Source of the DNA: Methylobacterium sp. PvR107
GTDB taxonomy: Bacteria; Pseudomonadota; Alphaproteobacteria; Rhizobiales; Beijerinckiaceae
Assembly: GCF_017833295.1 (NCBI RefSeq)
Contig: NZ_JAFIBW010000001.1
Coordinates: forward strand, 4,119,501 to 4,183,500
Direction of reading: 5' to 3'
Length of the DNA: 64,000 nt
In this document: piece after piece, positions 8,844-17,026 of the stretch
Position numbering within the stretch: position 1 is the stretch's first letter
Layout: every line of letters starts with the position of its first letter
The notes under the pieces: model-generated
Databases searched by the model: none
Seen by the model: only the letters and a program-made list of their open reading frames with translations
Told to the model about the DNA's origin: nothing
Made by a program: the position numbers and the translations under genes

Positions 8844-9773
8844 ATGCCTAGCGAGAATCCCCCGTCCCAATCCGGAGCTTCCGCGCCCGAGGCTTTGCGC
8901 GACCTCCTGATTGAGATGAACGATCTCAAGCGCGTCCGCTCGGCCGGCCGCCAGGGGTCGATCGCCGAGCGGCTGTTCGCGCAGGGCTGGGGGCTGCTGA
9001 CCGGCGGCGCCGCGCCCGACGACGTCGCCCTCGACATCACCGCCACCACGCTCGCTGCAACGCGCCTCTGCGACCTCGACGCGGCCTTCCTCATTGCGGC
9101 GGGACTCTCGGACGAGGCCGCCTCGGCGGTGCTGGTGGCGGGCTTCGACGCCGTGACCCTAGACCTCGATCGGGAACTCCGCGCTCGCCTGCGCGCCCGG
9201 CTCGCGCCGCGTCCGGCGGGCCAGCCCGGGCCGCTGCCGGGCTTCGTCGGGGCCCTGGCGCAGCAGCCGCGGGCGGGCGTCACCTGTCCCGGCCGCGCCC
9301 GCATCCTGCTCGAGCCGCCGGAGAACCACGCCGAGCATTGCCTGATCGTGGCGGTCTACGGTGTCTGCCTCAGCCCGTTCTACCGGGCCGATCCCGGCAC
9401 CGTGTTCCTGGCCGCGATGGCCCACCACTTCCACAACGCCGCGATGCCGGATGCCGGCTTCACCGGCGAGATGCTGCTCGGCGACCATCTCGGCCCGATC
9501 ATGGCCACCACCACCGCCTGGGCGCTCTCCGAACTCGCCGAGCCCCTGCGGGGTCAGGTCGAGCGCGCCCGCGCGGTCCTGCCGGACGACGCCACCGCGG
9601 AGGGGCGCGCCTTCCACGCGGCGGATTGCATCGACCGGGTCCTGCAGATCGCCCAGCACCTGCGCGGGGCCTCGACCACGATGGGGATGGTGCTCGACGA
9701 GTGGGAGCTGGTCCATGCCGGCCCGGTGAAGGGCTTCCACGACCGTGTCCTCGCCGACATGCGCATCCCTTGA
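8844..9773 (+). CDS. HD-like domain protein, possible phosphohydrolase
   Basis: A 309-aa soluble protein. An alpha-helical N-terminal half (residues 1-130) precedes a segment reminiscent of HD-superfamily metal phosphohydrolases: EPPENHAEHCLIVA (His162, His165), FLAAMAHHFHNAAMP (His194, His195, His197) and HAADCIDRV (Asp261, Asp264). The canonical HD doublet is replaced by HHFHN, so metal ligation, if any, is altered. In its cluster context a phosphatase acting on an inositol- or sugar-phosphate intermediate would fit, but this is inference. The methyltransferase gene follows after 44 nt. Function is not established. Confidence 0.65.
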   Translation: MPSENPPSQSGASAPEALRDLLIEMNDLKRVRSAGRQGSIAERLFAQGWGLLTGGAAPDDVALDITATTLAATRLCDLDAAFLIAAGLSDEAASAVLVAGFDAVTLDLDRELRARLRARLAPRPAGQPGPLPGFVGALAQQPRAGVTCPGRARILLEPPENHAEHCLIVAVYGVCLSPFYRADPGTVFLAAMAHHFHNAAMPDAGFTGEMLLGDHLGPIMATTTAWALSELAEPLRGQVERARAVLPDDATAEGRAFHAADCIDRVLQIAQHLRGASTTMGMVLDEWELVHAGPVKGFHDRVLADMRIP

Positions 9774-9817
9774 TCGCCGGATCCATCCGCCCATCTGCCC
9801 GGGCGGTGCCGAGAGCC

Positions 9818-11032
9818 ATGATCCCGTTCGAACTCACATCGCCGGATACCGGCAACCCGCTGAAGGCCGACGGCCCGCACGCCCTGCGCGACGCGGAGAC
9901 CGGCGCGCGATGGCCTGTGATCGACGGCATCCCGTATCTGCGGATCAACCGCGAGGCGCTGATCGAGCGGGTGCTCGCCCATCTCGACGCCGGCGAGCCC
10001 GACGAGGCGCTGGCCGCCCTTCTGGTCGATCAGGATGATTGGTGGAACGGCCCGCCCGCCGATGCCGCCGGGATCATCCGGCTCATCAAGACGCGCCGTG
10101 AGGCGACCCTGCGCGACGCGGTCGAGCTCCTCGGCTGGGGCCGCGTCGGCGACTATTTCCTGCACCGCTGGAGCGACCCGACCTTTCTGGCCGGCCTGTC
10201 GCTGCTGGAGGCGCACTGGAACGAGCCGATCTGCGTCTTCGAGTTCGCCTGCGGGATCGGTCACTACTTGCGCGAGCTGCAGCGGCGCGGTTGCAAGGTC
10301 GCCGGCGCCGACGTCGTCTTCGCCAAGCTCTGGGTCGCGCGCCACTGGGTCGTGGCCGAGAAGGCGCAGCTCGTCTGCTTCGACGCTGGCTCAGCCCATT
10401 GGCCGATTCCGGGCGCACCGGTCGATCTGGTCGTCTGCAACGACGCCTTCTACTTCCTCGACGACAAGGCGGCACTTCTCGACTGTCTGCGCCAGAACGC
10501 GGGCGATGACGGCTGGCTGGCGCTGAGCCACATCCACAACCGCGACTGCCCGGGCTTCTCGGCCGGCCGGGCGGTGTCCGCCGAGGACATCGCCGAGCTG
10601 TTTCCGGATGCCCTGGTCTACGACGACGCGGAGCTGACCCGGGCGCTTGTCGAGGTCCGGGCGCCGGCGCCGCAGGAGCCCACCGCCTTGCAGCGCTGCG
10701 AGGCGTTCTCGGTGGTGTGCGGTCCCGGCATGCGCCCGGCGCCGCGCGCTCTGGTCGATGGCCTGACCCTGCCGAAGCCCGGGACGGTCCTGCGGCTCAA
10801 CCCGCTCTATGCGCCGGTGGACGCAGAGGGGGGAGGGACGGGTGCGGAGCCTGCAGCCCGCTACGTCATCCGCTGGCCTTCGGAGCGCTACGAGGCGGAA
10901 TACGCCCCCCGCGCCACCTATCCGCTGCGCTCGCCTGGCCCAGAAACCCTGACCTTCGCGGAAAGCCTCGACGCGGCGGAGATCCAGCGCGTCCGCGTGC
11001 GCGAATTCGTCGACCTGCCGGAGCGGTGGTGA
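9818..11032 (+). CDS. SAM-dependent methyltransferase with Trm112-like N-terminus
   Basis: A 404-aa protein. Residues 1-45 (SPDTGNPL...WPVIDGIPYLR) resemble the Trm112/YcaR-type small domain often found before class I methyltransferases. The SAM-binding region is FEFACGIGHYLREL (about residue 133 on), with DVVFAKLW and LVVCNDAFYFL marking later Rossmann strands. The C-terminal 120 residues are not recognised and may define the substrate. ATG at 9818 is followed by a coherent N-terminus. The stop overlaps the start of the oxidoreductase gene (TGATG), indicating translational coupling. Confidence 0.8.
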   Translation: MIPFELTSPDTGNPLKADGPHALRDAETGARWPVIDGIPYLRINREALIERVLAHLDAGEPDEALAALLVDQDDWWNGPPADAAGIIRLIKTRREATLRDAVELLGWGRVGDYFLHRWSDPTFLAGLSLLEAHWNEPICVFEFACGIGHYLRELQRRGCKVAGADVVFAKLWVARHWVVAEKAQLVCFDAGSAHWPIPGAPVDLVVCNDAFYFLDDKAALLDCLRQNAGDDGWLALSHIHNRDCPGFSAGRAVSAEDIAELFPDALVYDDAELTRALVEVRAPAPQEPTALQRCEAFSVVCGPGMRPAPRALVDGLTLPKPGTVLRLNPLYAPVDAEGGGTGAEPAARYVIRWPSERYEAEYAPRATYPLRSPGPETLTFAESLDAAEIQRVRVREFVDLPERW

Positions 11033-12027
11033 TGGATGTCGTCGGCTGGGGCATCGTCGGTTACGGCTGGGTCGCCCGTGACTATATGGAGCCGGGCATC
11101 CGTGCCGCCGGGCACCGGCTGATTGCAGTCTGCGATCCCAATCCGGAGAGCCGCGCGGCCGCCGAGCGGGCCGGCGCCGGCGGGCACGCCGATCTCGCCG
11201 GCCTGATCGCCGAGCCCGAGGTCGAGGCGGTCTACGTGGCGACGCCGAACCATCTCCACCGGGCCGCCGTCGAAGCGCTGGCGGCGGCCGGCAAGGCCAT
11301 CCTGTGCGAGAAGCCCATGGCGGCGACGCTCAAGGACGCCGAGGCCATTACCGAGGCCGTCGAGTCGCAAAAAATCTTCTACGGGACGGCCTTCGACCAG
11401 CGGCACCATCCGGCCCACCGGGCGATCCGCGCGCAGATCGAAACCGGGCGGCTCGGCACCGTGACGGCGGTGCGGATCGTCTATGCCTGCTGGCTCGGGC
11501 GCGATTGGTCGGAGGCCGGCCAGCCGAACTGGCGGATCGACGCCGCCCAGGCCGGGGGCGGCGCCCTGATGGACCTCGCCCCGCACGGGCTCGACCTCGT
11601 GGACTTCCTGCTCGGCGAGCCGATCACCACCATCGCGGCCCTGACCCAGACCAAGGCCCAGGATTACGCGGTCGACGACGGCGCCCTGCTGATCGGGCAG
11701 ACCGCGGGCGGGGCCCTGGTGAGCCTGCACGTCGCCTACAATTACCCCGACGCGTTGCCCCGCCGCCGCCTGGAGGTGGTCGGCACGAAGGGTTTGCTGA
11801 TCGCCGAGAACACGATGGGCCAGACGGCCGGCGGGTCGCTGACCTTCATCGACGGCGCCAGCGGGCGCTCCGAACCGCTCGCCTTCGACGCCGACAGCTC
11901 GCCCTTCACCGCGCAGGTGCGCGCCTTCGGCTCGGCCCTGCGCCGGCCCGAGGAGCGGGCGGCGTACTCGGCGTCCCGAGACCTTCACACGATGCGGCTC
12001 GTCGCCCGCGCCTACGGGCAGGGCTAG
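11032..12027 (+). CDS. Gfo/Idh/MocA family NAD(P)-dependent oxidoreductase
   Basis: A 331-aa two-domain dehydrogenase acting on sugars or cyclitols. The N-terminal Rossmann fold has GIVGYGWVARDY, followed by VYVATPNHLH and the family hallmark CEKPMA. The C-terminal alpha/beta domain includes GGGALMDLAPHGLDLVDFLLG. Family members include inositol 2-dehydrogenases and glucose/UDP-sugar dehydrogenases. With inositol phosphate synthase and a TIM-barrel isomerase in the same cluster, oxidation or epimerisation of a cyclitol is a reasonable inference. The start overlaps the upstream methyltransferase stop. Confidence 0.85.
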   Translation: MDVVGWGIVGYGWVARDYMEPGIRAAGHRLIAVCDPNPESRAAAERAGAGGHADLAGLIAEPEVEAVYVATPNHLHRAAVEALAAAGKAILCEKPMAATLKDAEAITEAVESQKIFYGTAFDQRHHPAHRAIRAQIETGRLGTVTAVRIVYACWLGRDWSEAGQPNWRIDAAQAGGGALMDLAPHGLDLVDFLLGEPITTIAALTQTKAQDYAVDDGALLIGQTAGGALVSLHVAYNYPDALPRRRLEVVGTKGLLIAENTMGQTAGGSLTFIDGASGRSEPLAFDADSSPFTAQVRAFGSALRRPEERAAYSASRDLHTMRLVARAYGQG

Positions 12028-12085
12028 CGACTGCAGGACAGGATGAGCAAACGTCGAGCAGCAACCGATTCAGTCCAAGCCGCAC

Positions 12086-12129
12086 CCTCATTCTGAGGTG
12101 CCCGCGCCAGCGGGCACCTCAGAATGAGG
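12086..12129. repeat. Perfect 20-bp-arm palindrome, dispersed repeat family A copy 1
   Basis: Arms 12086-12105 and 12110-12129 are exact reverse complements (20 bp) around the 4-nt loop GCCA. It lies between the oxidoreductase and YcaO genes. As RNA it would form a very stable hairpin, without a T-tract, so it could modulate mRNA stability or partial termination. Related copies lie at 16107-16239 and 33635-33751. Confidence 0.9.
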
Positions 12130-12181
12130 TGGTGTGTCGGACGAAGGTGGGCAGGCGTTTCGAGGCAGACGGGAACACGAC

Positions 12182-13783
12182 GTGAGCAACGCAGACGCCT
12201 TCCACGACCAGGACGACCGCGCCCGCCACGAGCGGATCAAGGCACCGCGCCCCTATCGCTTCGGCGCCAAGCGGTTGATCGAGGGGCTGCCCGAGACCCT
12301 GCCCGACCCGGTCAAGGCCTATCTCGACGTTCTGCCCGAGGGCCGCATCGTCGGCTTCCCGCTGGCGCCCCTCGATCGCACCGGCATCCCGGTCTGGTTC
12401 GTGGCCCTGTTCCTCGACGACCCGTACTTCGTCGGCGCGATGCCGTCGGGCATCGGCTACGGCGCTACTGACGATGAGGCGCTGATCGGTGCCGTGGCGG
12501 AGATCGCCGAGAACCTGATGCCGTCGCTCGCGGTGCTGCCGCGGGCCAAGGAGCGGGCGAGCTACGCCGACCTCGTGCGCGTCTACGGCGCGAAATCCGT
12601 CGCCGACCCCCTGACCCTGTGCCTGCCGGCCGGCTCCCCGGTCGGTCGCGACACGGTGCTGGAATGGACGCCGAGCGTCCGGCACGCCACCGGCGAGATC
12701 GTGCTGATGCCGCTCGACGTCGCCGCCACCGACTATTTCGAGCTGTCGGAGGGCTACAAACCCTTCACCAACCTGATTACCAACGGTCTCGGCGCCGGGC
12801 CCGACGTGCCCTTCGCCCTGGGCCACGGCGTGCTGGAGCTGCTCCAGCGGGACGGCAACGGCCTGCTGTTCCGAGCGCTGGACCAGGGCGTGATGCTCGA
12901 CCTCGACGGCATCGGCCTGGAGAACGCCGCGATGCTGGCCGGGCTGAAGGAGCTGGGAATCCGGGCCCTGCCGAAATTCGCCACCGACCAGTTCGGGCTG
13001 ACCAACCTCTACGTCGTCGGCTACGACGAGGATCCGGCGCGCACCCCGGCGCCGATCGCCCTCTCGGCCTGCGGCGAGGCCTGCGATCCGGACCGGGAGC
13101 GGGCGCTCCGCAAGGCGCTGCTGGAGTTCCAGGCGGCGCGGGTGCGCAAGACCTTCGGGCACGGCCCCCTCGACATGGCCGCCACGGTAACGCCGCCCGG
13201 CTACGTCGATGCGTTCATCCAGAAGGCGCTCCCCAGCCTGGACCTGGAGGAGAGCCGCGCCCTGCAGGCGATGCTCGAATGGATCGAGATGCCCGCGGCC
13301 GACCTGCGCGGCGTCCTCGCCGACACCGTCTACTCGCAGCGGAGCACCAAGCGGTTCTCGGAGCTGCCCTCCACCCCGGCCCCGGATGGCCATGCACGGG
13401 GCAGGATCGCCTGCGACCGGCTCATCGAGGCCGGGTTCGACGTGCTCTACGTCGATTGCACGCCGCCGGGCGGCCGGGTCGGCGTGGTCAAGGCGATCGT
13501 GCCGGGGCTCGAGGTCGAGACCATGAGCTACTACCGGATCGGCGAGCGCAACACACAAAAGCTCCTCGACCGCGATCACCCGCTGATCCGCTTCGGCACC
13601 GAGAGCGAGACCCTGCGGCCGGTGCGTCTCACGCCGGAGGCCCTGGAGCGGTTCGGCGGCCAGCCGCTGTTCGACACGGCCCTGGCGGAGACGATCGTCG
13701 GGCGGCACTATCCGCTGTACCGCGAGCCGGAATCGCATCACGCGCCGTTCCGCCTCGCCCAGCGGCAGGGGAGGGCGGCATGA
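12182..13783 (+). CDS. YcaO-domain protein (ATP-dependent cyclodehydratase/thioamide-forming superfamily)
   Basis: A 533-aa YcaO-superfamily protein. Known members activate amide carbonyls with ATP to make azolines, thioamides or amidines. Family signatures visible are GIGYGATDDEALIGAVAE with IAENL, the central TNGLGAGPDVPFALGHGV followed by LELLQRDG, and the C-terminal ACDRLIEAGFDVLYVD with VVKAIVPGLEVE and MSYYRIGER. The C-terminus lacks a PxPxP tail typical of azoline synthetases. No E1-like/ocin partner, TfuA gene or precursor peptide gene was seen nearby. Start GTG 12182 (VSNADAF) is tentative; GTG 12134 is an alternative that abuts the palindrome. The stop overlaps the next start (ATGA). 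Confidence 0.85.
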   Translation: MSNADAFHDQDDRARHERIKAPRPYRFGAKRLIEGLPETLPDPVKAYLDVLPEGRIVGFPLAPLDRTGIPVWFVALFLDDPYFVGAMPSGIGYGATDDEALIGAVAEIAENLMPSLAVLPRAKERASYADLVRVYGAKSVADPLTLCLPAGSPVGRDTVLEWTPSVRHATGEIVLMPLDVAATDYFELSEGYKPFTNLITNGLGAGPDVPFALGHGVLELLQRDGNGLLFRALDQGVMLDLDGIGLENAAMLAGLKELGIRALPKFATDQFGLTNLYVVGYDEDPARTPAPIALSACGEACDPDRERALRKALLEFQAARVRKTFGHGPLDMAATVTPPGYVDAFIQKALPSLDLEESRALQAMLEWIEMPAADLRGVLADTVYSQRSTKRFSELPSTPAPDGHARGRIACDRLIEAGFDVLYVDCTPPGGRVGVVKAIVPGLEVETMSYYRIGERNTQKLLDRDHPLIRFGTESETLRPVRLTPEALERFGGQPLFDTALAETIVGRHYPLYREPESHHAPFRLAQRQGRAA

Positions 13784-14652
13784 CGCTCCGGTTCGCCTAC
13801 AATACCAACGGCGCGGCCAACCACCGCCTCGACGACGCGCTCCATCTGATCAAGGCGGCGGGCTACGACGGTGTGGCCCTCACGCTGGACATCCACCACC
13901 TCGACCCGTTCGCCGAGACCTGGGCGGCCGAAGCCGGCCGGGTGGCGAGCCTGCTGGAGAGGCTGGAGCTGACCTGCGTCATCGAGACCGGCGCCCGGTT
14001 CCTGCTCGATCCCAACGCCAAGCACGAGCCGACGCTGGTGACGGCCGATGCCGCTGGCCGCGCCCGCCGGGTCGGTTTCCTCAAGCGGGCCGTCGAGATC
14101 GGCGCGATGCTCTCCGCCGAGGCGGTCTCGTTCTGGGCCGGCGTGCCGAAGCCCGGCGTCGATCACGACGAGGCCCGTCGCTGGCTGGAAGAGGGGCTGC
14201 ACGAGGTCGTGACCTTCGCCACCGAATCCGGGGTCGTGCCCTGCCTGGAGCCGGAGCCCGGCATGCTGATCGAGACGCTGGACGACTATGCGGCCCTTGA
14301 TGTGCCGGGGCTGAAGCTCGCCCTCGATACCGGCCACTGCCTCGTTACGGGCGAGCGCGAGCCGGCAGCAGCGGTGCGCGAATTCGCCGACCGGATCGGC
14401 ACCGTGGCGATCGAGGACATGACGCGCGGCAGCCACGTTCACCTGCCCTTCGGTGAGGGCGACATGGACGTGCCCGGCGTGCTGGAAGCGCTGGAGGAGA
14501 TTGGCTTCGGCAAGCTGATCTGCGTCGAGCTGTCCCGTGAGAGCCACCGGGCCGACGTGATGATCCCGCAGGCGCTGGACTACCTGCGCGGCTGCCGGCG
14601 CCCCGGACCGGTGCTGGCCGGGAAGCAGGAGACGCGGCGGCAATGGCAGTGA
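13780..14652 (+). CDS. TIM-barrel sugar phosphate isomerase/epimerase family (AP endonuclease 2-like)
   Basis: A 290-aa protein of the xylose-isomerase-like TIM barrel family, which includes IolE/IolI-type inositol enzymes. Barrel-strand motifs are visible: LRFAYNTNGAANH at the N-terminus, CVIETGARFLLDP, CLEPEPGML, LKLALDTGHCL and HLPFGEGDMDVPGVLEAL, ending with CVELSRESH. Acidic and histidine residues at strand ends are consistent with a divalent-metal site. The start overlaps the YcaO stop by 4 nt, so the two are probably translated together. The substrate is unknown; a keto-cyclitol or sugar is suggested by the context. Confidence 0.82.
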   Translation: MTLRFAYNTNGAANHRLDDALHLIKAAGYDGVALTLDIHHLDPFAETWAAEAGRVASLLERLELTCVIETGARFLLDPNAKHEPTLVTADAAGRARRVGFLKRAVEIGAMLSAEAVSFWAGVPKPGVDHDEARRWLEEGLHEVVTFATESGVVPCLEPEPGMLIETLDDYAALDVPGLKLALDTGHCLVTGEREPAAAVREFADRIGTVAIEDMTRGSHVHLPFGEGDMDVPGVLEALEEIGFGKLICVELSRESHRADVMIPQALDYLRGCRRPGPVLAGKQETRRQWQ

Positions 14653-14667
14653 GGGGGCACTCGCTTC

Positions 14668-14816
14668 TCTCCTCCCCAGGCGACCGCGGGCTTGCCCGGA
14701 ATCGCTCAAGCTTGCGGGGAGGAGCCGGAGGTGGGGGTAGTGCAGGCTCGAGCACCGCGGGGCCTTCTGCGCCGCCCCCACCCCTGCCTTTCCCCGCGAG
14801 GGGGCGGGGAGACCAT
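14668..14816. repeat. Dispersed intergenic repeat, family C copy 2
   Basis: GC-rich inverted material with CTCCTCCCC...GGGGAGGAG and CCCCACCCCTGCCTTTCCCCGCGAGGGGGCGGGGAG. It occupies the gap between the TIM-barrel and glycosyltransferase genes and resembles the copies at 8618-8790, 34522-34640 and 56306-56476. Confidence 0.7.
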
Positions 14817-14845
14817 CCGATTGCGACCCCGGGCGGCGTAAGGAT

Positions 14846-16084
14846 ATGAGAATCCTCTTCCTCAGCCGCCGCTACTTCCCGGCTATTTCAGGGATGAGCG
14901 TCTACGCGCAGAACCTGCTGCACGAGCTGGTCGATGCCGGCCACGACGTGACGATGATCTCGCAATACCGTGGCGACGCCTTCGGCACCCGCGTCTACGG
15001 GGGCGGACCGCCGCCGCCGGTTCCGGGCGCGCGGGTGATCGGCCTGGAGCAGCTCGGCGAGCAGACCTCCGGCGATTTCGAGCGCGACATCGACACGATG
15101 GTGGACGCCATCTGCCGGGAACACGCGCAAAAGCCGTTCGACATCCTGCACGCGCAGTACGGCTATCCGACCGGCTGGGCGGTGCTCCTCGCCGCGCGCA
15201 AGCTCGGGGTGCCGAGCGTCGTCTCGATTCAGGGCGGCGACGGTCACTGGGTGGGATCCTGCTGCGAAACGCACCGGGTCGCCATGTGCGAGGTGCTGGC
15301 CCACGCGAACGCGCTGCTGATCGGCGGCGCCTCCTTCGTGGACGAGGTCTGCGAGCGGCTGGGATCGGATCCCGCCCGCTTCACCATCGTGCCCGGCGCG
15401 GTGGATACCGACCGGTTCGCGCAAGGCACGCCCGACGGGCTGCCCGCGCCCCATGCCGGGCCGGTGCGGCTGTTTTATCACGGCCGGGTCGACCGCCGGA
15501 AAGGCGTGCTCGACTTCATCAGCGCCTTGGCGATCTTGCGCGAGCAGGGCACGCCGTTCGCCGCCACGATCTCGGGGATCGGGCCCGACGTGGAGCCGGC
15601 CCGGGCGCTTGCCGCCGAGCTGGCCTTCTCGGAGCGGGAGATCGCCTTCACGGGCTACGCCGAGTACGGCGCCGTGCCGGATCTCTACCGCCGCGCCGAC
15701 GTGTTCGTCTCGCCGACCTACGCGGAGGGGTTTTCCAACACTATCCTGGAGGCGCTGGCGGCCGGGCTCGCCACGGTGTCGTGCCACGCGGTCGGCGTCT
15801 CGGACTGCCTGCGCGACGGCGAGAACGGGCTGCTGGTCGATCCGGGCGACGTGCCCGCGCAGGCTGCCGCGCTCACCCGGATCATCACGGATGCGGACCT
15901 GCGCCGCAATCTGGCGACCGCCGGTCTGGAGGAATGCCGGCGGGTCTATTCCTGGCATGCGGTCGGGCGGCAGATCATGGACGTCTATGCCCGGGTGCTT
16001 GGCGACCGGCCGGCCACCGACTTCGCGACGGACCTGCCCGACGATCCGACCTGCCGGTTCCGCGCCGAGCCGCATCTGCTCTGA
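14846..16084 (+). CDS. GT4-family glycosyltransferase (GT-B fold)
   Basis: A 412-aa retaining glycosyltransferase. The N-terminal acceptor domain opens MRILFLSRRYFPAISG with a glycine-rich loop and SVYAQNLLHEL. The donor domain contains FYHGRVDRRKGVLDF and the E-x7-E motif in EGFSNTILEALAAG. It resembles MshA-type and other nucleotide-sugar transferases in general fold; specific orthology cannot be judged by eye. Given upstream inositol-3-phosphate synthase and the downstream PIG-L deacetylase, transfer of an N-acetylhexosamine onto an inositol (phosphate) acceptor is a plausible role. Confidence 0.88.
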   Translation: MRILFLSRRYFPAISGMSVYAQNLLHELVDAGHDVTMISQYRGDAFGTRVYGGGPPPPVPGARVIGLEQLGEQTSGDFERDIDTMVDAICREHAQKPFDILHAQYGYPTGWAVLLAARKLGVPSVVSIQGGDGHWVGSCCETHRVAMCEVLAHANALLIGGASFVDEVCERLGSDPARFTIVPGAVDTDRFAQGTPDGLPAPHAGPVRLFYHGRVDRRKGVLDFISALAILREQGTPFAATISGIGPDVEPARALAAELAFSEREIAFTGYAEYGAVPDLYRRADVFVSPTYAEGFSNTILEALAAGLATVSCHAVGVSDCLRDGENGLLVDPGDVPAQAAALTRIITDADLRRNLATAGLEECRRVYSWHAVGRQIMDVYARVLGDRPATDFATDLPDDPTCRFRAEPHLL

Positions 16085-16106
16085 GGATCAGCCAAATTCC
16101 GGAAAG

Positions 16107-16239
16107 CCAACCCTCCGCCTTTGCCGAGGTGCCCGCGTGAGCGGGCCTCGAAAGTGCTCCAGCCAGTCGCGCGACTCCTGGAGCCGCCCCTCGAGGCCTC
16201 CGCTACGCTCCGGCACCTCAGGAAGAGGCGGAGGGTTGG
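16107..16239. repeat. Dispersed repeat family A copy 2, long inverted repeat
   Basis: Ends CCAACCCTCCGCCT (16107-16120) and its exact reverse complement (16226-16239) enclose further paired blocks, including GAGGTGCC/GGCACCTC and CTCCAG/CTGGAG. It fills the gap between the glycosyltransferase and PIG-L genes. It resembles the 33635-33751 element in internal order. Confidence 0.8.
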
Positions 16240-16267
16240 ATGTTGAATCGCCGATAGGCCCTGAACC

Positions 16268-17026
16268 ATGTCCACCGCGCTCGCCCTCTCGCCCCATCTC
16301 GACGATGCGGCTTTCTCCTGCGGCGGCCTCCTGGCGAGCCTGGGGCAGGCTGGCTGGCGCGTGGTGATGGCGACCCTGTTCACCGGCAGCGTCGCCGATC
16401 CGCGGGGCTTCGCGCTGGCCTGCCAGCTCGACAAGGGTTTGGCGCCGGAGATCGACTACATGTCCCTGCGCCGGGACGAGGATGTCCGCGCCGCCGCCGC
16501 GCTCGGCATCGCGCCGCCCGTGCACCTGCCGTTCCCGGAGGCGCCCCACCGGGGCTATGGCTCTGCGCCGGAGCTCTTCTCCGACACCCGGGCCGACGAC
16601 GGCGTCGCGACCGCGCTCGCCCCGGCGCTCGCGGGTCTGATCGCCGCGGAGAGTCCCGATCTCATCCTCGCCCCGCAGGCGATCGGCGGCCATGTCGATC
16701 ACGTGCAGGCGGTCCGGGCGCTCCGCAGCCTCGCCGTCCCGACGCCGGTCCTGTGGTGGCGCGACTTCCCCTACACGGTGCGGGAGGCCATGCCGAAGGC
16801 GCCCCTCGCCGGCCTGTTCGCCGCCCTCGCCGAACCGAGGATACGCCTCAGTGCGGACGCGCAGGCCCGGAAGCGCGCGGCCTGCGCGGCCTATGCCAGC
16901 CAGATCGGCTTCCAGTTCGGCGGCGAGGCCGGACTGAACGCGCGGCTGGCCCGCGAGGCGGGGTTCGAGCGCTTCCGCCTCTCGGGCCGGCTCGATGCGG
17001 CGATCCCGGGTCTCGATGAGGGCTGA
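16268..17026 (+). CDS. PIG-L family deacetylase (LmbE-like)
   Basis: A 252-aa zinc-dependent deacetylase of the PIG-L/LmbE/MshB family, which removes N-acetyl groups from GlcNAc-linked substrates. The N-terminal metal motif is SPHLDDAAFSCGG (the AHPDDE equivalent), and the second ligand motif is GGHVDHVQAVRAL. Length is typical. It follows the GT4 gene and overlaps the next gene by 11 nt. With the GT4 and Ino1 genes it recreates the mycothiol-like Ins-3-P, GlcNAc-Ins, GlcN-Ins order, but the true substrate is unknown. Confidence 0.88.
   Translation: MSTALALSPHLDDAAFSCGGLLASLGQAGWRVVMATLFTGSVADPRGFALACQLDKGLAPEIDYMSLRRDEDVRAAAALGIAPPVHLPFPEAPHRGYGSAPELFSDTRADDGVATALAPALAGLIAAESPDLILAPQAIGGHVDHVQAVRALRSLAVPTPVLWWRDFPYTVREAMPKAPLAGLFAALAEPRIRLSADAQARKRAACAAYASQIGFQFGGEAGLNARLAREAGFERFRLSGRLDAAIPGLDEG

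Noticed and set aside
14846..17026. Hopanoid side-chain genes (HpnI/HpnK-type glycosyltransferase plus deacetylase)
   Set aside because: HpnI is a GT2 and HpnK is YdjC-like; here the enzymes are GT4 and PIG-L, and no HpnJ/HpnH radical SAM gene is present.
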